Shown: positions 11,695-20,531 of the stretch, piece by piece
Numbering within the stretch: position 1 is the first letter of the stretch
Layout: the number at the start of each line of letters is the position of its first letter
Assembly (NCBI RefSeq): GCF_006783905.1
Contig: NZ_VFPE01000001.1
Location: 930,001-994,000 of the forward strand
Length of the DNA: 64,000 bases
Direction: 5' to 3'
Source: Microbacterium kyungheense
GTDB taxonomy: Bacteria > Actinomycetota > Actinomycetes > Actinomycetales > Microbacteriaceae
Notes under the pieces: generated by a model
What the model saw: only the letters and a program-made list of their open reading frames with translations
Databases searched by the model: none
Told to the model about the DNA's origin: nothing
Program-made: the position numbers and the translations under genes

Positions 11695-12371
11695 GCGGGC
11701 ACCTGTTCGGCGAGCGGGCGCGCCGTGGCGATGTCGTCGTCGACCGCGGCGATGAGACGGTAGAACTCGGCCGTGCCGGGGCGGCGCAGGTAGCGCACAT
11801 CGTCGAAGGCGGTCGCGGCGTCCTCGAGCCGCGTGGTGAGGCCGGGGAACACGCGCGCGGCGGCACGGGCGAACCCGTGGACGGTCGCCCCGGGCGGCGG
11901 ATCGACCACGCCGCGCTCGTAGCACCCGCGTGCCAGTGCGCGGAAGCGCAGGACGATGGCGGCCTCCCAATCGGCGGCCTGCGCGCGCTCGGCGGCGGCG
12001 GCGCGCAGGGCGGCGGCCGAGCGGTGCTCGGCCTCCCCGAACAGCAGGGGCGTCCGCGCCGCGGCGCGCCGCGACACCCGCGGCACGCCCCAGACGACGA
12101 ACGCCGTCACGATCAGGACGACGACCGCAGCGGTCGCGACGAGGGCGAGCACCGACCCCCAGTCGCCCGATACCTGCGGGTTGAACAGCGACGCGATGAA
12201 GTCGCCGATGGCGCGCGCGATGCGGTCGAACGGCGTCGGCTCGGCGATGTCGTACGCGGGCTTCGAGAGCTCCTCCTCGGCCCAGCGGCGAGCCTCGTCG
12301 CCGTCAGGGGTGAGCGGCGGCACGTCGGCGGCGGATGCCGTGACGGCGCGCAGCAGGGCGGTCAAGACCAC
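11691..12371 (-). CDS. DUF4129 domain membrane protein
   Basis: A 226-residue protein starting at a GTG that overlaps the upstream gene by ten bases. An N-terminal hydrophobic stretch (VVLTALLRAVTASAADVP) looks like a signal anchor. It is followed by the conserved ARRWAEEELSKPAYDIAEPTPFDRI segment, one membrane helix (SVLALVATAAVVVLIVTAFVVWG) and a cytoplasmic C-terminal DUF4129 domain with DWEAAIVLRFRALARGCYERGVVDPPPGATVHGFARAA. That last part is typical of proteins encoded with MoxR, DUF58 and sometimes transglutaminases. No enzymatic residues are evident. It is the second gene of the operon; its stop overlaps the start of the DUF4350 gene (ATGA). Confidence 0.85.
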   Translation of the reverse strand: MVLTALLRAVTASAADVPPLTPDGDEARRWAEEELSKPAYDIAEPTPFDRIARAIGDFIASLFNPQVSGDWGSVLALVATAAVVVLIVTAFVVWGVPRVSRRAAARTPLLFGEAEHRSAAALRAAAAERAQAADWEAAIVLRFRALARGCYERGVVDPPPGATVHGFARAAARVFPGLTTRLEDAATAFDDVRYLRRPGTAEFYRLIAAVDDDIATARPLAEQVPA

Positions 12372-13810
12372 GGCGACTCGCGGTCGGCATCCTGCGAGGC
12401 GCCGGGAGCGGCCCAGTTCGTCGGCGACGGCGGGGCGGGCTCCTGGCCCTCGGGCGTCACGGCGGTCTCGGGCGACCCCGATGCGGCGGCGGGCTGGGCG
12501 GGTGCCGGGGCTGCCTGCGGCGGAACGGGGTGAGCGCCCTGCCCCGGGGGGACCCCGGGGGCGGCCTGGGCTGCGTACGGGGGCTGCGGATACGCGCCGG
12601 CGGCGGGCGGGTACGCCCCCGCGGCGGGAAGGTACGCTCCGGGCGGCGTCGGGACCTGCTGACCGGGGTACGCACCGTACGCGTATCCCGGCGCGTACCC
12701 CGAGAACCCTGCCGGGGCGCCGGACCACCCGCGAGGGGCGATCGCGCGTCCGACGTGCTCACGGTACGGGTCGGCGAGGGCGGTGCCGCCGGCACTCGTG
12801 CTGAGCGAGGCACGAGACGAAGCATCCCTCCTCTCCACATACGCGAGGAGGTCGAGGTCGAGCCCCTCGCGGCGCATGCGGCAGTCGATGTAGATGAGGG
12901 CGGTGGCCGTCGACTGCACGACGACGGCGACCGATTGCAGCAGCAGCGTCACCACCTGGGCGAGGAGCACCGTGACGATCACGCCGATGATGGCGCTGGG
13001 CTCGGACGCTCCGGTCGGCGCGATGATCGTCGTGAGCCCGGCCGAGAGGAAGCTGAACGGCAGGCTCACCACCTGGGCGATGGCGCCGAAGATCACGCTG
13101 ATGACGACGATGATGCCGAGCGCCGGCCAGAAGCGCCCGCGCGTCAGGGTCCACGACCGAGAGAGGGCCTGCAGGATCGTCGCGTGCTCGACGATGATCG
13201 CCGACGGCGCGAGCAGCAGCTTGATCATGAGCCACCACGTGAGCGGGATGGCGCCGACGACGAGCAGGATCGTGAGGCCGATCGCGGCGGGCGGTGCGAC
13301 GACGGCGACGCCCACGACGCCGAGCACCACGACCGCCACGAGGGCGGTCACCGCCAGGATCACCAGCAGCGAGTACCCGATCAGGCGCCACGCCACGGGC
13401 TTGAGCTGGCGCCAGAGCGCACCCAGTGCGAGCTTCTCGGCGACGGCCGCATGCGTCACTTCGAGCACGACGATGCCCTGGACGATGACGCTGAGCGCTC
13501 CGGCCGCGAGGCCCAGCACGAACCCGGTGACCGCGACGAGCCCGATCGACCCCGCGAGCACCGTGTTGTACTCCTCGGTCCCCTCGGTCAGCGTGTCCAG
13601 GCGCGAGAACGAGGCCCACATCACGCCGAGCACCGCGACGAGCACGACGATGTACGCGACGGTCTGGACGACCAGCGCGAAGCCCAGCAGCACGCGCGGG
13701 TTCTGCCGGAGCGCCGAGAACGAGCGACCGAGGATCGTGCCGAAGGTGAGCGGATGCAGCGGGATGATCCCGGGGCGGGATGCCGGCGTCCAGGCCGGAT
13801 ACGCGGTCAC
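12362..13810 (-). CDS. Polytopic membrane protein with Pro-rich tail (GPDPase-membrane-domain-like)
   Basis: A 482-residue protein that opens the MoxR operon. Residues about 10-300 hold six to eight membrane helices, in paired blocks around LLGFALVVQTVAYIVVLVAV, LVAVTGFVLGLAAGALSVIV, LAVTALVAVVVLGVVGVAVV, LGIIVVISVIFGAIAQVVSL and IIGVIVTVLLAQVVTLLLQS. The layout resembles the membrane domain seen in glycerophosphodiester phosphodiesterase-like proteins, but no phosphodiesterase catalytic domain is present. The last 120 residues are a low-complexity Pro/Ala/Gly/Tyr tail with repeats of AYPPAAG. The GTG start at 13810 is preceded by AAGGGGA. Further upstream open frame only runs antisense to mtrA and is discarded. 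Function unknown. Confidence 0.75.
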   Translation of the reverse strand: MTAYPAWTPASRPGIIPLHPLTFGTILGRSFSALRQNPRVLLGFALVVQTVAYIVVLVAVLGVMWASFSRLDTLTEGTEEYNTVLAGSIGLVAVTGFVLGLAAGALSVIVQGIVVLEVTHAAVAEKLALGALWRQLKPVAWRLIGYSLLVILAVTALVAVVVLGVVGVAVVAPPAAIGLTILLVVGAIPLTWWLMIKLLLAPSAIIVEHATILQALSRSWTLTRGRFWPALGIIVVISVIFGAIAQVVSLPFSFLSAGLTTIIAPTGASEPSAIIGVIVTVLLAQVVTLLLQSVAVVVQSTATALIYIDCRMRREGLDLDLLAYVERRDASSRASLSTSAGGTALADPYREHVGRAIAPRGWSGAPAGFSGYAPGYAYGAYPGQQVPTPPGAYLPAAGAYPPAAGAYPQPPYAAQAAPGVPPGQGAHPVPPQAAPAPAQPAAASGSPETAVTPEGQEPAPPSPTNWAAPGASQDADRESPWS

Positions 13811-13944
13811 GCAGTCCCCTTCCGTCGGCCGCCGCGGCGTCGTGCGCGGCGTTGCGGGTCGCTTGGGTCCCATCGTTCCACATCGGGGGATGCCGCATCC
13901 CGGCGCCGTGCGCGCGGTTCGGCCGGTCCTCAGCGTGCGTCGAC

Positions 13945-13950
13945 TACTCT
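13945..13950 (+). promoter_or_regulatory. Candidate -10 box (TACTCT) of the mtrA-mtrB-lpqB operon
   Basis: TACTCT fits TAnnnT and lies 65 bases before the mtrA ATG, so this operon would have a normal leader with an AGAAGGA ribosome site near 13996. No clear -35 is seen. A short palindrome, GGGATGCCGCATCCC (about 13887-13901), lies just upstream. Confidence 0.4.
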
Positions 13951-14015
13951 GTGGGGAGCGCATGGGGAAGGCGAAGGCTCTGCCCGTGCCTGGAGAGAAG
14001 GAACGAACGCGCGCG

Positions 14016-14696
14016 ATGACTTCACGCATCCTGGTGGTCGACGACGACACCGCCCTGGCCGAGATGATCGGCATCGTGCTGCGCACCGAGGGATTCGAGA
14101 CGGTCTTCTGCGCCGACGGCGCCCAGGCGGTCGAGGCCTGGCGCAGCGAGCGGCCCGACCTGATCCTGCTCGACCTGATGCTCCCCGGGATGGACGGCAT
14201 CGAGATCTGCACCCTCATCCGCGCCGAGTCCGGCATCCCGATCATCATGCTCACCGCCCGCACCGACACCGCCGACGTGGTCAAGGGCCTGGAGTCCGGC
14301 GCGGACGACTACATCGTGAAGCCCTTCAACCCGAAGGAGCTCGTCGCCCGCATCCGCACGCGCCTGCGGCCGGCGTCCCAGCCGGCGGGCGACACCCTGC
14401 GCATCGGCGACCTCGCCGTCGACGTCGCCGCGCACGAGGTGCGCCGCGGCGACGCGCCCATCGCGCTCACGCCGCTCGAGTTCGAGCTGCTCGTGGCGCT
14501 CGCCTCGAAGCCGCAGCAGGTCTTCTCGCGCGAGATGCTGCTCGAGCAGGTGTGGGGCTACCACTACAAGGCCGACACGCGCCTGGTGAACGTGCACGTG
14601 CAGCGACTGCGGGCGAAGGTCGAGAAGGATCCCGACAATCCCAAGATCGTGACGACGGTGCGCGGCGTCGGGTACCGCGCCGGCGCCGTCGTCTGA
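14016..14696 (+). CDS. mtrA: MtrA response regulator (OmpR family)
   Basis: A 226-residue response regulator of the essential actinobacterial MtrAB system, which coordinates cell division, cell-wall hydrolase expression and osmotic response. The receiver domain (about 1-118) has the acidic pocket Asp9-Asp10, phospho-acceptor Asp53 (LLDLMLPGMDG) and the conserved Lys in DDYIVKPF. The OmpR-type winged helix (about 128-226) carries LTPLEFELLVALASKPQQVFSREMLLEQVWGY and the C-terminal RLRAKVEKDP...VRGVGYRAG. I start at ATG 14016, with an AGAAGGA site upstream; an in-frame ATG at 13963 would add an unrelated basic leader. mtrB follows after seven bases. Confidence 0.96.
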   Translation: MTSRILVVDDDTALAEMIGIVLRTEGFETVFCADGAQAVEAWRSERPDLILLDLMLPGMDGIEICTLIRAESGIPIIMLTARTDTADVVKGLESGADDYIVKPFNPKELVARIRTRLRPASQPAGDTLRIGDLAVDVAAHEVRRGDAPIALTPLEFELLVALASKPQQVFSREMLLEQVWGYHYKADTRLVNVHVQRLRAKVEKDPDNPKIVTTVRGVGYRAGAVV

Positions 14697-14703
14697 GCGT
14701 GCC

Positions 14704-16473
14704 ATGACCGCCCCGATCACGGGCGTGACCACGACCCGCACGCCGCTGCGCGGCTGGCGGCTGTGGCGCGCGTGGCCGGGCAACATCGGCGCGCTGTGGC
14801 GGCGGTCCCTGCGCTTCCGCACGCTCCTCGTCACGATCGGCCTGACGCTGCTCGCGGTGGCCGTCGCCTGCATCTGGATGGCGCTGCAGATCCAGAACGA
14901 CCTCTACACCTCCCGGCAGCAGCAGGTGCTGGCCGACGCCGAACAGGCGCGCGCGGCCGCGCAGCGCACGCTCGACGCCGCTGTGCAGTCCGAGGCGGTG
15001 CAGCTGCAGAGCGTCATGACGCTCGCATCCCGGGCCCTGAGCGACCAGTCGTCGGCGCAGATGATGGCGGCATACCGGATCGGCCCGCCGGTGGCCAACG
15101 CGCCCCAGGACTTCTCGACGGCCGAGGGCGTCATCGAGCCGCTGCTGACGCCGGCGATGCGCGAGCAGGTGCGCGCCAACCCCGGGCGGCAGATCTGGCA
15201 GCCGGTGGCGCTGCCCGAGGACGGCGGCACGACACCGGGCATCATGGTCGGCCAGCAGCTGAACATCGAAGGGGTCGCGTCGTACGAGCTCTACCTCGCC
15301 TACGACCTCGCCAATGCGCCCCAGACGCTCGGGTTCGTGCAGGGGACGCTGTGGGTCGTCGGCATCGGGCTGGTGCTGCTCATCAGCGGCATCGCGTGGT
15401 TCGTGCTGCGCTCGGTGACCGCCCCGATCAGCGAGGCGGCCGACACCAGCGCGCGCCTGGCGGCGGGTCAGCTCGACGTGCGCGTGGAGGTCCACGGCGA
15501 GGACGAGCTCGCCACCCTCGGGCGCTCGTTCAACGCGATGGCCGACAGCATGGAGTCCCAGATCAAAGAGCTGGCGGAGCTCTCGCTCGTGCAGCAGCGC
15601 TTCGTGTCGGACGTGTCGCACGAGCTGCGCACGCCGTTGACGACCATCCGCCTCGCCGCCGACATGATCAACGACCAGCGCGACGAGTTCGACCCCGCGA
15701 CCGCGCGGGCCGCCGAGCTGCTGAACGCGCAGGTGCAGCGATTCGAGGTGCTGCTCACCGACCTGCTCGAGATCAGCCGGTACGACGCGGGCTCCGTGCA
15801 GCTGGAGCGCGAGCCCACGAGCCTCGCCCACCTGGCCGAGGACGTGATCGGGTCGATGCAGCAGCTGGCGGAGCAGCACGGATCGGACGTTCGCCTGGTC
15901 GCGCCGGGAGGCTACTCGCCCGTCGACATGGACCCGCGCCGGGTGCGCCGCATCGTGCGGAACCTGCTCGGCAACGCCATCGAGCACGGCGAGGCGCGGC
16001 CCATCGTCGTCACCGTCGACAGCAACCAGAACGCCGTCGCGATCGGCGTGCGCGATTTCGGCATGGGCATGAAGCCCGGTGACGTCGACCACGTGTTCGA
16101 CCGGTTCTGGCGCGCCGATCCGTCGCGCAAGCGCACGATCGGCGGCACGGGCCTGGGCCTGTCGATCGCGCTGGGCGACGCGAAGCTTCACGGCGGCCGG
16201 CTGTCGGTGTGGTCCGAGCTCGGCCGGGGCACGAACTTCGTGCTCACCCTGCCGAGGCAGAACGGCTCCCTCGACGGTGCCCTCCCCATCCCGGTCGAGC
16301 CGGGTGACGACGACGGGCCGGGCTTGGAGGAGCTGGGGCTGACCGAGCCCATCGAGCTGCCGCATGGCGGCGGGGGAGAGCAGGTCCCCACGCCCCCTCC
16401 AGACGACGCTGGCGCGTCGCCCGGAGCCTCCGGGCGCGTGGGCCCAGCCGGCGGCCGAGGGGACGCGTCATGA
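14704..16473 (+). CDS. mtrB: MtrB sensor histidine kinase
   Basis: A 589-residue membrane kinase that phosphorylates MtrA. It has a basic N-terminus, a first membrane helix near residues 39-62 (LLVTIGLTLLAVAVACIWMAL), an extracytoplasmic sensor domain of about 150 residues, a second helix (LWVVGIGLVLLISGIAWFVL), a HAMP linker (APISEAADTSARLAAGQLDVRV), the dimerisation helix with phospho-acceptor His306 (SDVSHELRTPLTTIRL) and an HATPase domain with N (NLLGNAIEHG), G1 (DFGMGM), F (FDRFWRAD) and G2 (GGTGLGLSI) boxes. A 70-residue acidic, Pro/Gly-rich tail follows. It overlaps lpqB by four bases (ATGA), so kinase and lipoprotein are translated together. Confidence 0.96.
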   Translation: MTAPITGVTTTRTPLRGWRLWRAWPGNIGALWRRSLRFRTLLVTIGLTLLAVAVACIWMALQIQNDLYTSRQQQVLADAEQARAAAQRTLDAAVQSEAVQLQSVMTLASRALSDQSSAQMMAAYRIGPPVANAPQDFSTAEGVIEPLLTPAMREQVRANPGRQIWQPVALPEDGGTTPGIMVGQQLNIEGVASYELYLAYDLANAPQTLGFVQGTLWVVGIGLVLLISGIAWFVLRSVTAPISEAADTSARLAAGQLDVRVEVHGEDELATLGRSFNAMADSMESQIKELAELSLVQQRFVSDVSHELRTPLTTIRLAADMINDQRDEFDPATARAAELLNAQVQRFEVLLTDLLEISRYDAGSVQLEREPTSLAHLAEDVIGSMQQLAEQHGSDVRLVAPGGYSPVDMDPRRVRRIVRNLLGNAIEHGEARPIVVTVDSNQNAVAIGVRDFGMGMKPGDVDHVFDRFWRADPSRKRTIGGTGLGLSIALGDAKLHGGRLSVWSELGRGTNFVLTLPRQNGSLDGALPIPVEPGDDDGPGLEELGLTEPIELPHGGGGEQVPTPPPDDAGASPGASGRVGPAGGRGDAS

Positions 16474-18173
16474 CCCGGGCTCGCGGCATCCTCGCTCTCA
16501 TCGTCGCGCTGTGCGCGGTCCTCGTCACGGGCTGCGCGGGCTTCCCCGAGAGCGGGTCGATCCAGTACGGCCTGGAGACCGGGGCCGATACCGGGGGGTC
16601 TCAGAACGTGACCTTCATCCCGAACCGGCCGCAGCCGGGCGCGACGCCGCAGCAGATCGTCGAGGGCTTCATCGACGCCGGGTCGGGCCCGGGTGTGCGC
16701 GGTACGTGGGACGTCGCGAAGGAATTCCTCGCCCCGGATCTCAAGGAGGCGTGGGATCCGCTGGCGACGGTGCGGATCGACGAGCGTGCCGAGCGCGACT
16801 ACGCCGAATCCGCCACCGGCGAGGGTTCGGTGACGTTCTCGTACGAGGCGGTCGCCGACCTCGATGACATCGGCTCGTACAAGCGTGCGGAGCTGGCAGC
16901 GAACTCCCAGGAGTTCCGCCTGGCCAAGCAGTCCGACGGCGAGTGGCGCATCACCGAGGCGCCCGACGGCATCTGGCTCGACGAGGGTCAGTTCCCGCAG
17001 GTGTTCCGCCGCTATTCGCTGATGTACTTCGATCCGACGTGGCAGTACCTCGTTCCCGACGTCCGCTGGTTCCCGTCCGTCAACGCGGCCAGCACGATCG
17101 CCGTGAACCTCGTCAACAAGCCACGCAGCGAGTGGCTGGCCGAGTCGGTGAAGACGGCGTTCCCCGACGGCGCCGTGGTGGTGCCGTCGGTGCAGGTCGA
17201 CGAGCAGGACGTCGCGATCGTGGATTTCGAGGACACCTCCCTGCTCAGCGCGAATCCGACCGCGCTGGACCGCATGGTGACCCAGCTGCGCGAGAGCCTG
17301 CACGCCGCCGGCGTGGCCGACGTCGTGATGCGCGTCGACTCGACGCCGGTCGAGGCATCCCCGGTGGCGGTGCGCTCCACGCGCGTGCCCGCGGCGCCGC
17401 TCGTCCTCACCGCCGACGGCTTCGGCTTCCTCGCCGGCGATGAGATCGATCAGATCCCCGGGCTGTCGCCCGCCGTGGTGGCCGCCGCTCCGACGGCGGT
17501 GCAGGTCGGTCCTGAGCACGACGTCGCCGCCGTGAAGCTGCCCGGCGGTGAGGTCGCGCGACTGACGTCCACGTCGACGGCTCCCGAGGTGCTCGACACC
17601 CGCGCCGGCCTGGCGGATCCCGTGGTCGACGGCTTCGGGTACGTCTGGAGCGTGCCGAAGGACCAGCCCACGGCGCTCCAGGCTTATGCGCCGCAGAGCA
17701 TCGATCCCATCGCGCTCGCCGACGCGTGGCCCGATGCGACGGCCGTGAGCGCGATGGCGCTCTCGCGCGACGGCACCCGCATGGCGGCGACGGTCACCTC
17801 GGGCGGCCGCACCGTGCTGTGGGTGGCCGGCGTCCTGCGCGACGGCGACAACGTGCCGGTCGCCCTGGGGCCGACCGTTCCGCTCGCGATCGTCGGCGGC
17901 CCGGCCGACGGCGTCACCTGGGTCGACGACGTCACCGTCGGCGTGCTGGCGCGCGGCGATGACGCGTCGATCGTGGTGGAGCAGCCGGTGGGCGGCCCGA
18001 CGGCGACCTCGTCGGGCACGAGTGGCATGGCGTCGATCGCGGGCGGGAACGGCACCTCCAGTCTCCGGCTCCGCGCCGAGGACGGCACGCTGTTCGTCAA
18101 GCGCGGAACGGCGTGGCAGCCGACGGCGACCGGCGTGCTGCTGCTCGCCACCCAGCAGGGCTCGCCGCAGTAG
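16470..18173 (+). CDS. lpqB: Lipoprotein LpqB, accessory to MtrAB
   Basis: A 567-residue secreted lipoprotein. The signal peptide is short and ends in the lipobox LVTGC, so the mature protein begins at Cys22 or close to it and is anchored to the outer face of the membrane. A GerMN-like domain occupies the first half (PQPGATPQQIVEGFIDAG, then WFPSVNAASTIAVNLVNKP), and the C-terminal half is a degenerate beta-propeller with repeats such as GFGYVWSVP and AMALSRDGTRMAATV. In mycobacteria LpqB binds the extracellular part of MtrB and modulates the MtrA response. The conserved order mtrA-mtrB-lpqB and the ATGA overlap support the same role here. Confidence 0.94.
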   Translation: MTRARGILALIVALCAVLVTGCAGFPESGSIQYGLETGADTGGSQNVTFIPNRPQPGATPQQIVEGFIDAGSGPGVRGTWDVAKEFLAPDLKEAWDPLATVRIDERAERDYAESATGEGSVTFSYEAVADLDDIGSYKRAELAANSQEFRLAKQSDGEWRITEAPDGIWLDEGQFPQVFRRYSLMYFDPTWQYLVPDVRWFPSVNAASTIAVNLVNKPRSEWLAESVKTAFPDGAVVVPSVQVDEQDVAIVDFEDTSLLSANPTALDRMVTQLRESLHAAGVADVVMRVDSTPVEASPVAVRSTRVPAAPLVLTADGFGFLAGDEIDQIPGLSPAVVAAAPTAVQVGPEHDVAAVKLPGGEVARLTSTSTAPEVLDTRAGLADPVVDGFGYVWSVPKDQPTALQAYAPQSIDPIALADAWPDATAVSAMALSRDGTRMAATVTSGGRTVLWVAGVLRDGDNVPVALGPTVPLAIVGGPADGVTWVDDVTVGVLARGDDASIVVEQPVGGPTATSSGTSGMASIAGGNGTSSLRLRAEDGTLFVKRGTAWQPTATGVLLLATQQGSPQ

Positions 18174-18198
18174 CCGTTCCTCCCCAGCCCGCCGGGGT

Positions 18199-18241
18199 GC
18201 GGCATCCGTCCACAGATCCGGGGGAGGCGAGTGGATGCCGC
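18199..18241. terminator. Inverted GCGGCATCC / GGATGCCGC pair after lpqB
   Basis: Nine-base perfect arms at 18199-18207 and 18233-18241 with a 25-base loop lie 26 bases after the lpqB stop and just before comFC. A terminator role is possible but the loop is large, so this is a weak call. Confidence 0.35.
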
Positions 18242-18265
18242 CACCCGCCGCCGCAGGCTGGGCGC

Positions 18266-18952
18266 ATGCCGTCCGCCCTGGTGCTCGCCGTCCGGTCCGC
18301 CTGCGCGGACGCCCTCGCCCTGCTGCTCCCCGTGTCATGCGCCGGCTGCGACGAACCGGACGTCGGGTTGTGCGAGCGGTGCGTGCTGGCGCTGGCGCCC
18401 GCGCCGCGGCGTCAGCTCGTGGACGCGCCCGGGGGCGGCATCCCGGTGTGGAGCGGGCTCGTCTTCGAGGGCGTCGCCGCGCGCGTGCTGCGAGCGATCA
18501 AGCAGGACGGCCGCACGAGCCTCGCGCGCTCCCTTGCTCCGGCGCTGGCGGCCGCGCTGGAGCACGCGGAGCGGGGGCGCCCCGGCGCCGAGGCCGTCAT
18601 CCTCGTGCCCATGCCGACGTCGCGGGCAGCGTACCGGCGCCGCGGGTTTCGCGTGCCCGAGCTTCTCGTCCGCCGCACCGGGCGGCGCGCGACGCGGCTG
18701 CTGCGGCACCGGCGTCGCACCGGCGACCAGCGAGGGCTCGACCGGGCCGCCCGGCGCCGGAACGTCGAGGGAAGTCTCGTCGCGCGTGAGGGCCTGTCGG
18801 GGCGACGGGTGGTGGTGGTCGACGACGTCGTCACGACGGGCGCGAGCCTGGCCGAAGCGGCCCGTGCACTCCGGGCGGCGGGTGCGGAGGTGGTGGGCGC
18901 CGCCACCGCCGCAGCGACACCCCGCCGCTTCGCACGACTCGGTGAACACTGA
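18266..18952 (+). CDS. comFC: ComF family phosphoribosyltransferase-like protein
   Basis: A 228-residue protein of the ComFC/GntX family. The N-terminus has a small zinc-ribbon pattern (CAGCDE then CERC, residues about 22-40), and the C-terminus is a PRTase fold with the PRPP loop VVVVDDVVTTGAS. In competent bacteria ComFC helps import or process transforming DNA; in non-competent ones its role is unclear. The ATG at 18266 is six bases after a CAGGCT -10-like box, so it may have its own leaderless promoter. The same position, between lpqB and hpf, is kept in M. tuberculosis. Other com genes are not in the window. Confidence 0.87.
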   Translation: MPSALVLAVRSACADALALLLPVSCAGCDEPDVGLCERCVLALAPAPRRQLVDAPGGGIPVWSGLVFEGVAARVLRAIKQDGRTSLARSLAPALAAALEHAERGRPGAEAVILVPMPTSRAAYRRRGFRVPELLVRRTGRRATRLLRHRRRTGDQRGLDRAARRRNVEGSLVAREGLSGRRVVVVDDVVTTGASLAEAARALRAAGAEVVGAATAAATPRRFARLGEH

Positions 18953-18975
18953 CCGGACACGTTCCAAACTCACAG

Positions 18976-19004
18976 GTGACAGACCCGTAACGCCCGACTA
19001 CCGT
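18976..19004 (+). promoter_or_regulatory. Promoter of hpf
   Basis: GTGACA (18976-18981) and TACCGT (18999-19004) are separated by 17 bases, a good match to a primary-sigma promoter. It leaves a leader of about 57 bases before the hpf ATG, containing a strong AAGGAGG ribosome site. Confidence 0.55.
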
Positions 19005-19068
19005 TGGGGGCACAAGGCGACTGAAGGTCCGCCCTTGACCGGGTGGACCGGAACAAGGAGGTCAGGGG

Positions 19069-19728
19069 ATGGAAACCAGCATCGTCGGCGTGGGAGTGGG
19101 TATTTCGGATCGCTTCCGCTCGGTCGTCGAAGAGAAGGCCACCCGCATCGAGACCCTCGCTCCGCGCGCGCAACGCGTGGATATCAAGGTCACCCACCGC
19201 GCCTACCGCAACGGGCGTCCGGGTGACGAGACCGTCGAGCTCACCGTCGACGGCAAGGGGCCGGTGGTCCGGGCCGAAGCCACCGACGGCGACAAGTTCA
19301 CCGCATTGGATCTCGCGGTCGACAAGCTGTGCGAGCAGCTGCGGCGCGCGAAGGACAAGCGCGTCGACGCACGCAACCACCCGCGTGGCGCCAAGTACGA
19401 GAAGGGGAGCGGCGCAATCCAGGGGATCGATCTGCAGCCGGCATCCGCCGACGTCCTCCGCGCCGTCGCGACGGGCGAGATCCCGATCGTCACCGGCAAC
19501 GAGGAGGAAGAGGGCTATACGCCCGTCGTCATCCGCACGAAGGAGTTCCAGCCCGAGTGGATGTCGGTGGAAGAGGCGGTCGACCGCATGGAGCTCGTCG
19601 GCCACGACTTCTTCTTGTTCATCGATGTGCGCTCCGACCACCCGAGCGTCGTGTACCGCCGCAAGGGCTGGGACTACGGCGTCATCTCGCTGAGCACGCA
19701 GGCGCAGCCCGAGGAGCTCGCCTCGTAG
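19069..19728 (+). CDS. hpf: Long-form ribosome hibernation promoting factor
   Basis: A 219-residue protein of the long HPF class. The N-terminal domain (1-100; METSIVGVGVGISDRFRSVVEEKATRIE) is the small-subunit-binding fold that blocks the decoding centre. After a charged linker, the C-terminal domain (about 155-215; VVIRTKEFQPEWMSVEEAVDRMELVGHDFFLFIDV) is the dimerisation module that joins two 70S ribosomes into 100S particles in stationary phase. The ATG has AAGGAGG eight bases upstream. In M. tuberculosis the next gene is secA1; here a 15-kb accessory stretch separates them. A strong hairpin follows the stop codon. Confidence 0.95.
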   Translation: METSIVGVGVGISDRFRSVVEEKATRIETLAPRAQRVDIKVTHRAYRNGRPGDETVELTVDGKGPVVRAEATDGDKFTALDLAVDKLCEQLRRAKDKRVDARNHPRGAKYEKGSGAIQGIDLQPASADVLRAVATGEIPIVTGNEEEEGYTPVVIRTKEFQPEWMSVEEAVDRMELVGHDFFLFIDVRSDHPSVVYRRKGWDYGVISLSTQAQPEELAS

Positions 19729-19746
19729 TCCGCATCAGCAGGATTC

Positions 19747-19778
19747 CGTCGGGCGCGGCCACCAGGCCGCGCCCGACG
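19747..19778. terminator. Bidirectional terminator between hpf and the GntR gene
   Basis: A perfect 14-bp G/C-rich stem (19747-19760 and 19765-19778) with the tetraloop ACCA lies between two convergent genes. Confidence 0.85.
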
Positions 19779-19784
19779 CGTGTG

Positions 19785-20459
19785 TCAGGGTGCGGGCACC
19801 GGTCCGAGCGCCGCCAGCGCAGGTCGGCGTCCGCGCTCGATGTGCGCGTAGGCGATCGCCGCGGCGAGTTCGCCGTCGCCTGCCACGATCGCCTCGTACA
19901 GCGCCCGGTGCTCGCGGAGCTGATCGGGTTCACCGGCGCGACTCGTGCGGCGGAAGATCCACTCCATGCGCCCGAGCATCGGCTGCAGGCTGCGTGCGAG
20001 GAGGGTGTTGCCCGACACGTCGAGCACCGCGGCGTGGAAGCGCAGGTTGAGCGTGATTCCGTCGCTGTCGTCGCCCTCGGCGAAGCTCGCCTCGGACGCG
20101 GTGAGCACGTCTTGCAGGAGCGTGGCCGGCACACCGTCGGCGACGCGTCGTGCGGCCTGCCGCGCGGCGAACGGCTCGATGCACAGGCGCGCGTCGAAGA
20201 GCTCGTCGATGTCGGTGCTCGTGACGGGTGACACGACGGCCCCGCGGCGCGGCGACGTCTTCACGAAACCCTCGGACTCCAGCCGATGCAGCGCCTGCCG
20301 CACCGGCACGCGCGACACGCCATAGCGCTCCGAGAGCTCGCGCTCCTTGAGCCAGGTGCCCGGCCGCAGCTCGTCCGCCACGATGGCGCGCAGCAGTGCG
20401 CCGTACACGCCGTCGGCGAGCGCCTCGGCGCCGGCATCGGTGTCGACGACATCGGACAT
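19785..20459 (-). CDS. GntR family (FadR/FCD subfamily) regulator
   Basis: A 224-residue repressor-type protein. The winged helix (about 10-75) has LKERELSERYGVSRVPVRQALHRLESEGFV, and the C-terminal FCD ligand domain has the LFDARLCIEPFAARQAARR start and the LNLRFHAAVLDVSGN and EHRALYEAIVAGD segments with the Asp/His metal-ligand pattern of FCD proteins. ATG 20459 is preferred over GTG 20465 because a GAGGAG ribosome site is correctly spaced only for the ATG. It is divergent from the amidohydrolase gene, and two palindromes with the core TTGGTATnCCAA lie in the shared control region, so it most likely represses both. The ligand is probably the amidohydrolase substrate or product. Confidence 0.9.
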   Translation of the reverse strand: MSDVVDTDAGAEALADGVYGALLRAIVADELRPGTWLKERELSERYGVSRVPVRQALHRLESEGFVKTSPRRGAVVSPVTSTDIDELFDARLCIEPFAARQAARRVADGVPATLLQDVLTASEASFAEGDDSDGITLNLRFHAAVLDVSGNTLLARSLQPMLGRMEWIFRRTSRAGEPDQLREHRALYEAIVAGDGELAAAIAYAHIERGRRPALAALGPVPAP

Positions 20460-20485
20460 GGGCACTCCTCGAAGGCGGGCGGGGA

Positions 20486-20501
20486 GGTTGGTATCCCAAC
20501 C
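20486..20501. promoter_or_regulatory. GntR operator 1 (GGTTGGTATCCCAACC)
   Basis: A 16-bp palindrome with six-base arms GGTTGG/CCAACC around TATC, 27 bases upstream of the GntR ATG. It shares the TTGGTAT.CC core with operator 2. FadR-type operators often centre on such a GTAT/ATAC core. Confidence 0.65.
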
Positions 20502-20531
20502 GGGCTTCTCGGCCGCACCGACGACCTCATC